Below are positions 1 through 9,300 of a stretch of 15,959 nucleotides of DNA, in pieces (positions within the stretch are counted from its first letter, which is position 1; each line of letters begins with the position of its first letter). A program made the position numbers and the translations under genes. The notes under the pieces were generated by a model. It did no database searches. It saw only the letters and a program-made list of their open reading frames with translations, and was not told the origin of the DNA. Origin of the DNA: Phoronis ovalis (Eukaryota > Phoronida > Phoronidae); the NCBI GenBank assembly GCA_028565635.1, contig JAOXYB010025558.1:1-15959 (forward strand). Reading direction: 5' to 3'.

Positions 1-1351
1 ATGTAGATAACGCAATTCGCAAAAATGCAACATTTGGACGTTTTTTACCAGCTTTTCTCGCGGAAACCCACTTAAACACCAAACTCTCAATTTTGGTGGC
101 CATCTTGGAAAATTTTGGGTGGGGTCTCTATCCAGATTTTTTTGCAATGTCGGAGTCTACATTTTTGCAAAATTCAGTGCTTGTATCAGTGTACGATTTT
201 TCACCACATCACTTGACTAGTAGTCAGTATGGCAGTACACAATTCCAGACTACCATTACACGGGCCTGCACAAGATAGTGTTATCTGCTGTGTAAAGGTT
301 CTTGGGTAGTCATCATATGATCATAGGAACAGCCATCGCCTTGAGGAGTACAAGTAGTCCATGGAATGTATAAATGAAATATTTTTGTATCCCATTTTTT
401 TGTGCGATGGTCATTGTTTTATTTGAAACTGTGAGCTTAATTCTGCACAAAATGAAGGAAACCGCAATTAGATGGGAGTGTCATCATTTTTATGGAAATT
501 TGATGAGCATTATTTTGCAGAGGAGAGGCTTATAGTTAGCATGTTTGTGATGAGCAATCTCCAAAAGGTGGTGTGTAGTCAGTGATAGCAAAAATGTTTG
601 GTGTTGATAAAGAATACCTAAGTTTAAAAAACTAGACATTTAAACAAATAATTTTGTCATTTAAGCAAAAAATTACAATGTAAGTATGGCTTGATTTAAA
701 CTCACACCATTGTGCATGCATGATCATCAAAAAAACAGGCCAGAACTCTTATCCATTAGGCCAGTGACCACTAGCGTTTCATATTGTACAACTATTGGCA
801 CATAAGCACAAAACGTCGTCTGATAATTTCTAATATTTGCTATTACTTCCACGCTAATTAGTGTAATCTGGATAATATTTGGGTCACAGATATCACCTAA
901 TTATAACTAGCATGCATTATATTTACAAATATTAGTGATTCACCTCATAGAGCTAGCTAGGAAACTAGCACAGAACAAATTTGTTTTTTAACAAATACAA
1001 TATAAGTGGTTAATAACTTTTGTATTATGGTCAATGAATAACTAGATCTTGTACTTCATTAAAAGGATTACCAAAACTGGAAAACTAGAGATTTGGGACT
1101 AGTAGCTCCTAATTATAATATGCACAATTTTGTTAGATTACTAGGTTTTATTTTTTTGTATCATTATTATTATTATTATAAAACTTTATCAGTTTAGAGA
1201 TTAACAAATGCTTATTGCTTTTGCAAAAAAATTTTTTAAATCGAGATATTTTATAAACAAGTTAATTTTTCAGTACAAATATGAAGTATGATATTTGATA
1301 AAATGATTTTTTTCGATAGTCCACTAGTTGATAGAATTGTAATACTAAGGC
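1..1351. other. Non-coding, no exon recognised
   Basis: AT-rich sequence with no recognisable coding exon on either strand. An open frame at 93-278 (+) has no familiar motif. There is an (ATT)n tract near 1162-1182 and the tRNA-like relic at 690-770. I read it as intron upstream of the first visible teneurin exon; it could also include intergenic sequence if the 5' exons are very distant. Confidence 0.5.
690..770 (-). repeat. tRNA-like (SINE head?) relic
   Basis: On the minus strand, TGGCCTAATGG (753-763) fits a pol III A box and continues as GATAAGAGTTCTGGCCT, resembling tRNA-Arg. About 50 bases on, AGTTTAAATCA (692-702) could be a decayed B box (GGTTCGAATCC with both CpG positions lost). 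The A-B spacing is longer than in a tRNA and the stems do not pair well, so this is at best an old tRNA-derived SINE fragment. Confidence 0.35.
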
Positions 1352-1472
1352 ATCGATTCCCCAGGGGGTTACTTATGTAAAGGGTGGGTCCACATGCGCG
1401 AACACAACGCATATATAGGCTGCTAAAAAAACACCCCTTCGAAAGACTTATAGCTAGGTTTAAAAAGTGACT

Positions 1473-1560
1473 CTTTGGCAGACCTCACAGTTAGTAAAAA
1501 TCATATCCTTTGGCAGACCTGAACTAAAATCATGCCTTTCACAGACTGGGAGTAAAAACT
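1473..1560 (+). repeat. Degenerate tandem repeat, unit 25-35 bp
   Basis: Three successive units start at 1473, 1508 and 1536: CTTTGGCAGACCT, CTTTGGCAGACCT and CTTTCACAGACTG, each followed by a variable part ending in TAAAA. Similar but more decayed units reappear at about 2785-2910 beyond the inserted transposon. Confidence 0.65.
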
Positions 1561-1732
1561 TAAGAGTTTCCAGAGAACATAATGTCCTCCATAAAGTTAA
1601 ACGAATACATTATTTAAAGTAGAGCAGTTTAAATATTAAATTGCAAAAAAAAAACAACGTCATACAATTTTGAATGCAATGAAAAACCTGTATTAGGGAC
1701 TGGTCAGAAATTAAAATTAAAGCATTGTTCAT

Positions 1733-1828
1733 AAAAAAATTCAACCCCCCTCCAGGACTTGCGCAAAAGTGTAACCCCTCCCCTTAGATAATGCACAAAA
1801 ATTATGACCCCTCTTCCAGAAATTTGAG
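1733..1828 (+). repeat. Subterminal tandem repeat, 3 units of 31-34 bp
   Basis: Units at 1733-1763, 1764-1794 and 1795-1828 share the order A-run, T/G-rich step, AACCCCTC or GACCCCTC, then CCAGRA or CTTAGATA. They lie just inside the left end of the 1.07-kb element. Tandem subterminal units are common in DNA transposons, where transposase may bind. Confidence 0.55.
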
Positions 1829-2070
1829 TAAGGGGGCATTCATGCGAGCGCCTGCATGGTGCGAATCGCAGTTGGGGGGGATCTGGGGGCATGCCCCCCC
1901 CTGGGAAATTTGAACATTGTGATTTCCTGCAATCTGGTGCATTCTTGAACCCGTTTTTGCCATTTTTGTTTTATATACAGATTGCAACTTTTTGGAATAA
2001 ATCAATCAAAAAATCAAATTTCACTGTACTTTTATGATTACTTATTTGAGGGCTATAGGGGGTTTTCGCA

Positions 2071-2216
2071 AGCAGCGAGCATTAGGGTCTGTTAAGTCTG
2101 AGCAGCGAGCATTTTCTTTTGGCGATAATTTTTTTTTTGCTTTCTGATTTTTTTTTGGTGACTGTTTTTTTTCTTATTAAGGGCGAGCATTGCCTATTTT
2201 TAAGTGCGAACATTGC
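2071..2216 (+). repeat. GCGAGCATT motif family, four copies
   Basis: AGCAGCGAGCATT occurs exactly at 2071-2083 and 2101-2113 (30 bases apart). Variants GGCGAGCATTG (2182-2192) and TGCGAACATTGC (about 2204-2215) follow. Several are preceded by TTAAG or CAAG. They lie within the 1.07-kb element; their role is unknown. Confidence 0.55.
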
Positions 2217-2991
2217 ACCCTGAGGTGACCCCCTACATCCCTCTTATCTGGGATTTTAGAGACTGCTTGAAAATCGCTTCCAAACTAGCCAAAAACTGAG
2301 ACTTATTTGACCTGATGAAGCCACTGTTACACGCAACATGCATTGATATGGCAATAAGTGACACGGGACATAATCAAATGTTTTAAAAAACTGACACAAG
2401 ACGTACATTAATTTTAGTTACAGGTTAACAAGGCGACACTGTCATAATTTTGGGGACCCATGTATACTCCTAAAAAATGTTACATCTCATTATTACCCGG
2501 CGCTAACTGCCCAAAAATAAATTCGGGCCTGTCCTTTATTATAAGTAACATTATGTAGAATGTATGAAGCTAGCATATCCTGCACAGATGTGCTATGAAG
2601 TTGATTATATATGATATAATAGCTTAAGTATGGCTATCAATTTTTCTTAAGCCTGGCCCGACGAGGACCCCAGAAGCTGAAGGGTAAATGATGTTAATAT
2701 GTGGGGCAATTTTTGGCTTTCCTTTGCACCACCCTGTGGTAATTTCTGACCAGTCCCTAAGTATTATGCCGGGCTGATTTTCATCTCATGGCTGAAAAAT
2801 ATACCTATTTTATGCATCTGATGGTGAAAACCATACCCTTTTTACGTGTCTGTAACTTGTGCTAAAAACAATACCGTATTTGCCAATATTCAGCTAAATA
2901 TATACCCTTAATATATAATATACTTTTCAATAGATTTTTTGTTTGCGCATGTGAACCCAGCATTTGACCCATGTGCCCCCCTGGGATTGAT

Positions 2992-3295
2992 TCGTGTAAC
3001 AAAATAAAAATAGTTGCTTTGGCAAAGGAATTTGTAGTTTAAGAATCCCTGAACTATAAACTTGTTAGAATATTGGCAATTCAGTGGCCAAATTAAAAAA
3101 TCTGCATAAAATAATAATTATAGGAACTCCTCTCATATTTCTGGTTGGATAATGGTAGTCAGCCTATGCTTAAAAAGGGAAAAAAACTAAATACAGTTGA
3201 TATGACTACTAAAATAATGTGAAATATTTTTTTTTTGTCATGTTATCAGTGCAGATCTGCAAAGCATGGTATTGAATCTTTCATTTTTCTTGCAG
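2992..3295 (+). other. Intron tail before exon 1 of the window
   Basis: AT-rich sequence between the right end of the older transposon and the acceptor TTTTTCTTGCAG at 3295. An ATG-led frame at 3235 runs into exon 1 in frame, but its first 20 codons are unlike teneurin and lie before a strong acceptor, so it is not taken as a start. Confidence 0.5.
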
Positions 3296-3399
3296 GTATA
3301 CTGTTTATGGGGACGGGTGAAAAGGTAAAATTTTTGTCATCTAATGTTATTCGAACAGCTGTTGGAAATGGTCTACAAGCATCTGACCCTAGTTGCCAG
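3296..3399 (+). CDS. Teneurin exon 1 of window: entry to NHL propeller
   Basis: The acceptor is TTTTTCTTGCAG and the donor CAG|GTTTGT. The exon enters in phase 1 (its first two bases finish a Gly codon) and leaves in phase 0, giving residues 1-34. It contains ILFMGTGE and TAVGNGLQASDPSCQ, matching the stretch just before the first NHL blade in vertebrate teneurins, including the GNG and the Cys that pairs with the next exon. The preceding exon is not visible in the 3.3 kb upstream. Confidence 0.85.
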
Positions 3400-6300
3400 G
3401 TTTGTTATTCTTTAAAAAGAAAAAGACTTTAATTTGTAAACCACATGTTATAAGGAACTAGTAAAAATAGAAACAGGGTTTTTGAATGCTAATTTAGAGT
3501 GACAGGTGCTACCACCTAGTGATTGTAGTAGTAGTAGTATCCACCATCTTTGTAAACTATGTAATACACTTTGAATCCAGTCATAATTAATAAATTACTA
3601 CATGTCACCTACATCACACTGTTTCTGTATTGGTCAAGTTGTGCTCCACTAATTTTGTGCATTGAATGAAAACAATACTATTTTACTGACAAAATGTACG
3701 TTGTACAAATTATATCTTTCTCTTTCCTCTCCCTCTCTCTGCCGGGCTTGTGTTTTCTTTACATCACCATAAAACTCATTTGTATTCACATTTCTATCTA
3801 TTTGCTTATTACAGTCATGTGGCGAAGGTGCTGATGGCAAAACTATCAGTTTAAGTGCACCAGTTGCTCTTGCAGCAGGCTCAGATGGATCTGTATTTTT
3901 TGGAGACTATCAGTTTATCAGACGACTCTGGCCTGATGGACATGTCTCTACAGTGTATCAGTTAGGGTAGGTTCAGTTAGATTTCTTAAACAGTTATTAT
4001 ACTGACAGAATTTATTTGGCATTCATTTCTCTGTGATCGTTTATATGTCTTAGGGATCATCTCAAAAGTTATCGCAATGACTGTAAAACGTATAGTGTTT
4101 CGTATAGGAATTACCCCCACCCCCTCCCTTGGTCAAACGTAGGGGTGTTAGTGAGACTTGGACGTCACGCAGGTGTAAAAACTGACAACCAATTTCAAGA
4201 GCGAAATCAAGGCCGTCAGACACTTTTTCAAAAGGTGGGTGCGAGAGAAAAATATCAAATGTCTCTGTACGTGCTGCCAGAAAAAAATTTACAAGCAAAA
4301 AAAAAGAAGTTCATTTCCACTCCTATTGTAACAATACGCCCAGAATAAATGCCATAAACAAAAGAAAAATTGTTTCTGTTTCTGTTCCAAAGGGGGTGTG
4401 TGTGTCGTGTCGTATATATACTAGGCATGATTTTTTCTTTTCGCACTAAACCATAAACATAGGTGGATTTTAACCCCCCTGCCCCCTATACAAAACACTA
4501 TACGTTTGCGGTCATTGCGATGACTTTTGAGATGATCCCTTAATAGTGTACAAAAGTAGTCATTACTTGTTGATTGATATGTAGGACGATAATTTTTTTT
4601 TTAGTACCAACCGACCTAAATTCAACTATTACCTTGCTCTGGGACCTAAGGATGGCATGATGTATCTGTCAGATCCTCACATGAGACAAGTATTAAAGGT
4701 AAATGTTTTATCTTATCCTGGTTGTTTTTATTATAACCTTAGTATGTGTTTTAATATAATTGAGCACTGGTATTAGGCCTAATTTTATGTGGTTTGTAAC
4801 TACATTATTTTTTAATTGTTGTTCAAGAACAATTATTACCGTGTTCAAAAATAGTAAGTTATTTAAAAATGATTAAACATAATCCCAGGCATTTACAAAC
4901 CAAGTTAATTAATATAGAACTCAAAAACCTAGTACTCTGTGTTTTAGCTTAACCCATCTGTCATTCCTGCTTCTGTTGAAGTCATTGCTGGTACTGGAGG
5001 AGAATGTCCTAAATGGGAGGATAGCTGTGGTGATGGTGGAAGGGCAACAGAGTCCATGTTTAGTTCGTTAAAAGGTATGAAGTTGTACTAATTAACAAAA
5101 AAAAAATTTTGAAATATACCTGGTAATATGAGTTGGAAACATGATAAATAAATATTTAGTATAATTATTATTAATATTATATTTATTATCCAGCAAGCTC
5201 AGCAATTTATTTTTCTTTTTCAAACATAAAAATCACAAAAAAATTGGATATTTAAAAAAAATAGATATATTTACAACATTTCGGCCTTTCAGCCTTCCTC
5301 AAATATAAAAGAAATGAAAAATGCAATCAAACATCATATTTCTTTTTTAGTTACAGCATTAAAAGCCAGTATACTTGCCATAGAATATACTCGAATGATT
5401 TATTTCTTTGCAGGTATTGCCATTGGTGACAATGGTAATATTTATGTTGCTGATAATCGCCGTATTAGAGTCATAGGAAGAGATGGACTCATAGATAAAT
5501 ACCTGGGCTCAAACACTGTTTACAAGCAGCAGTCTTTTCAAAAAGGTAAAATGAATTGAAAGTCTTTGTTACTGTTTCAATACAAAATTCAGTGAGATAC
5601 TCTAAGTATCTAAACCACTAGATGGCAGCGGATGGATAAGTGATCATGAATTCTTTTTTTCAATTGGATATATTTTATAATGCAATGCTATATGTCATCT
5701 GTATTGAAAAAGCAACTAAAATAACATGAAGGTCAAAACCTCATGAAATTAGATTTGTAACAGAGACATGATTGTCTAGATATATCAGTAGACAAATAAT
5801 TATATTCATTTTAATATTATTATTATGATAGGTAACTGTAACTACCATCATGATATTATTGTGGAATTCAGTATAAACTGTATATTCATTTGTCATAGTT
5901 TGTACAAAGAAATACTTTTTTACATGTTTACCAATTTTGTCATCATTTTCAGGTAGTGATAGATATACAGCCAGGCTACAGGATGCTGTTCTTCACTGGC
6001 CAACTCATTTAGCCGTTCATCCCTTAGACGAGTCTCTGTATATAGTTGACGGAAATCTGGTTTTAACAGTGTCCAGGACAGGACAGTTGAAAGTTGCAGC
6101 GGGTAAAAATCCATTCAAACCAGCATCAGATAGGTTAGAAGTCGATCAAACTATGCAAAAACCAACAGATGTGGAGCTGAAAACCATACAGGTATATGTG
6201 TGCGTGATCCATCTCAAAAACTAAACTGGTAATAAATAAGTCTCTGGGATTGATACTATCAAAAGATTTAATTACTGTTACAGTAATATTACAGTTTTAA

Positions 6301-9300
6301 TTTATTCCAGTTCAAAAATGTAGAAATAAAATGCGTAAATTATTCATTATAGTTGACAGTTCAATCTGTATTTTATATGGAATATGCTATAAATTTGTTG
6401 TACATTTGCATTGCTAATCACATTTCAAATCTGGTAATTAGCATACATTCAAATCATCTTGATGTATCATTTCATTTTCACAAGCTCACACATTGAACTG
6501 TATGTCTCTTTCATATTTGGTGTTACTGTTATTATAAGTGATATATACATCACAGTTCAACTGGTCAATCCGGACAGATTTGCACTACCAGCTTTTAACC
6601 CAACTGAGAATCTTATTCTTGAATCTGTGAATAATAAAACAAGATGTAGTGAATATAAAATAAACAATTGTTGAATCTTATATTTTAGGGTATTGCCATT
6701 TCTAAAACTGGAGTGTTGTACTTGACAGAAACAGACTATCACATGATCAATAGAATAAGAAGAGTAGACCCAGCAGGCACAGTCTCCACAATCATTGGGA
6801 TAGACTCTGAATGTGACTGTGCATCAAGATCCTGTGATTGTTTTGTAAAGGATAATGTTGCTGCACCAAAAGCACATCTTTATGTTCCAACTGCTGTAGC
6901 CATTACTGCTGGGGGTAAACTGTACATTGCTGATCAAGGTAATTTATATGACTATGTGGCCACTTTTAACTGGCTGTTAAATCAATTAACAACATATAAC
7001 ATACAAGTCATGTAACTTGACAAAAACAAATAACATTATATAAGAAAAACTGGGTAACATATCTTTAAACAAACTTAAGATATTTAATATTTTGTTGTAT
7101 TGTTGTTAATATTTTCTTTTATTTTAGGCAACAGAAGAATCCGATATGCACAAATAAAGACTGCATCTAAAGTGGTTGACAAACTACAGGGTACATATAC
7201 GGTACCATCAACAACCGAGGATGAAACATACGTGTTTGATCGAAATGGCAAACACCTATACACTCTAGTTACGGCCACAAATGAACCTCTCTATGAATTC
7301 TTTTACAACAACCAGGGAAAACTGGCAAACATAGTAGATGTGTGCAAAAACAATCAAACTTTTACTATTGAGCGGGAAAATGACGGTAAATTAAAATCAA
7401 TTTTATCAACAAAGGGGTCTGTAGATGTCACTTTAACAGCTGATGGGATGATTGAGAAGGTTGCTGATAGGAGTTCTGGTAAAGAGGTACTGATGGAATA
7501 TAGAGATGGTGGCTTGCTCAGCAGGAAGTCTTCATGTGGTAACTCTTGTCAAAAACAATTTATGTGAGTAAATTCATTTGGAAAAAGTCTTGTTTAACAT
7601 TTGTTTACAAGTAGAATTCTTGTAAATAGTGTTTTTATCATGTCTATATGTTTTGATTGAATACTTTAAGCTTTTCCTAGGAACACAATTTATAACCTAA
7701 AATCATTTGCTCTGTTATAATTATAGTTTTTCTTGAAGAAATAACTGATCTATTATCTAACAATTATATGAATGTGGCATCAAACTGGTTTAGCTCAACT
7801 TATCATATATTTACAGCTAGCATGATGTGAAAAAGAAGTACTTTACCCTGATTTAAAATGCAGTCATTTCTATAGCTGGAATAAACATTGTACTCACTAC
7901 AGAAAAAAAGAAAGCTTTTATCATACAAGTGCCATAAAGTTTCAAAATTAAAAATAGGGTCTATGACTTGACCTTTCTGTATTCCAGGTATGGTTCTTAT
8001 GGCAGATTGAAGAGTAAGTCCATTGAAGGAGATACTGAAATTTATTTAAAAATTCAAGACATTGACCAGAATACCCTGATTCAATCAACACCATTAGGAA
8101 GACAGGTTACAACGAATATTAAAAAGATTGGTACCACAACACGAACTACTATTACTAAAGGAGACTTATATTGTACAACTAATGCAATTGGACAATATGA
8201 TGATATCCATACATTTTCAGATGGATCAAAGGTAAGTGAAAGTTGATTCACTTCTGCTACTGTCTAGTTATGATTTGTGACACTATAGAAATTGTAGCAC
8301 ATATAGGTACTAACTATCTCTGTTTCTCTATTTTTGGTGTTTTTTCTAAATTCCAGATGTCTGTTTTGCTATGCTGGAAAAAATTGGAAATTTTAATTAA
8401 TTATTGCTTGGAACTTTTAACAATTAAAATTGTTAAAATGGTTGTGTTTTTGTTTAATATAGTTGCTATTGTTTCAGGTTTTCCTGTCATTCAAGCCTCA
8501 TCATTTGTATGCTGATCGTTCAACAAATCTGGATCAAGTAAAATATGTACTGCCATCTGGTGGAAAGTTACTGTATCAGTTTGATTTTTCTGCAAATTTA
8601 GAAAACCCTAATGACCCATTATCATACACTTTACTGACAAAATCAGTCAGTGTGAATGGTGAACAGCAGTATAAGGTGGAGTACGATAAGAATTCAAGAA
8701 CTAGGAGCATCTTCCATGGACCTAATGCTGTAAAGTAAATATTTGCTTGTAGTTTCAGTGAATTGCATCAGGAAACTCAGGTTCAAGTTATCTATCTGAT
8801 GATTGCTCCATTGAAATTACCAGTGGGGGAGTTATAGTTGTACTAAGATGAGTTGGGGTGTATGAAATTCAATTCAGAAGAGGAGAGAGTTAGAAAAAAT
8901 TTGATATACTTAATTACTAGTAAAGATTTCATAATAGAATAAAAATAGTTTAAATTTACAAAGAGCTACAAAAAGGCATCGCCCCCTGCTGGTCATTATT
9001 TTAATAGTCCTTAGTGTAGTAACAAACTAACATGTGTCTCTATTTTCAACTTTGGTTGACATTAGAAAGTTTTCAATCTTTTCAAAGATTTAGCACTTTA
9101 TAATATGAGTACACAAATATACATTAAAACTAAGAATTAACATTAAAATGCACTGCAACAGTAGATAGACTGCAGTAATAGCTTGCATCACATTGTTTAC
9201 AGTGAGTCTTGGTTTTCTACTGCAACATTCAGAATAGAAGAGATGCACCCTGCCATATGTAACCCCATGAAAATTTAATTGTACATCTAAGAGAGGCCAT

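Larger units (their letters stand above)
1693..2760. mobile_element. 1.07-kb DNA transposon relic, 21-bp inverted ends
   Basis: The termini 1693-1713 and 2740-2760 are perfect 21-base inverted copies, beginning TTAGGGACTGGTCAGAAAT. They are flanked by GTA on both sides (1690-1692, 2761-2763). An alternative reading is a TA duplication with ends starting GGGACTGG. The interior has no convincing coding capacity: frames of at most 67 codons, G/C-runs at 1742-1912, subterminal tandem units and a GCGAGCATT motif family. It is best read as a non-autonomous element; the superfamily cannot be fixed from the ends alone. It is inserted inside an older tandem-repeat element. Confidence 0.85.
1352..2991. 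mobile_element. Older element with CCCCAGGGGG ends, split by insertion
   Basis: The segment 1352-1404 and the inverse of 2941-2991 share ATCGATTCCCCAGGGGG against ATCAATCCCAGGGGG, then a GGGT(C/T)CACATGCGC(G/A)AACA block. Between them lie degenerate 25-40 base units with TAAAAATCATAYCCTTTGGCA character on both sides (1473-1560 and about 2785-2910). The 1.07-kb element at 1693-2760 interrupts this array. Without it the outer element would be about 570 bp. No clear target duplication is seen, consistent with age. Confidence 0.6.

Noticed and set aside
93-278. 61-codon plus-strand open frame near the window start
   Set aside because: No recognisable motif, no good splice signals or downstream partner exon; length expected by chance.
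1704-2005. Two minus-strand open frames (62 and 67 codons)
   Set aside because: They lie inside the 1.07-kb transposon in C/G-run sequence; low-complexity proline-rich translation without family resemblance.
4062-4446. Open frames of 63-78 codons on both strands in the intron element
   Set aside because: They run through the inverted ends and low-complexity runs of the MITE-like element; no transposase motif seen.
7964-7987. ATG at 7968 as a start of a separate protein
   Set aside because: It is in the pyrimidine tract region before the exon 9 acceptor; exons 8 and 9 join in phase.
8241-8515. 90-codon frame starting at 8243
   Set aside because: Lies mostly in intron 9-10 and overlaps exon 10 in another frame; a shadow.
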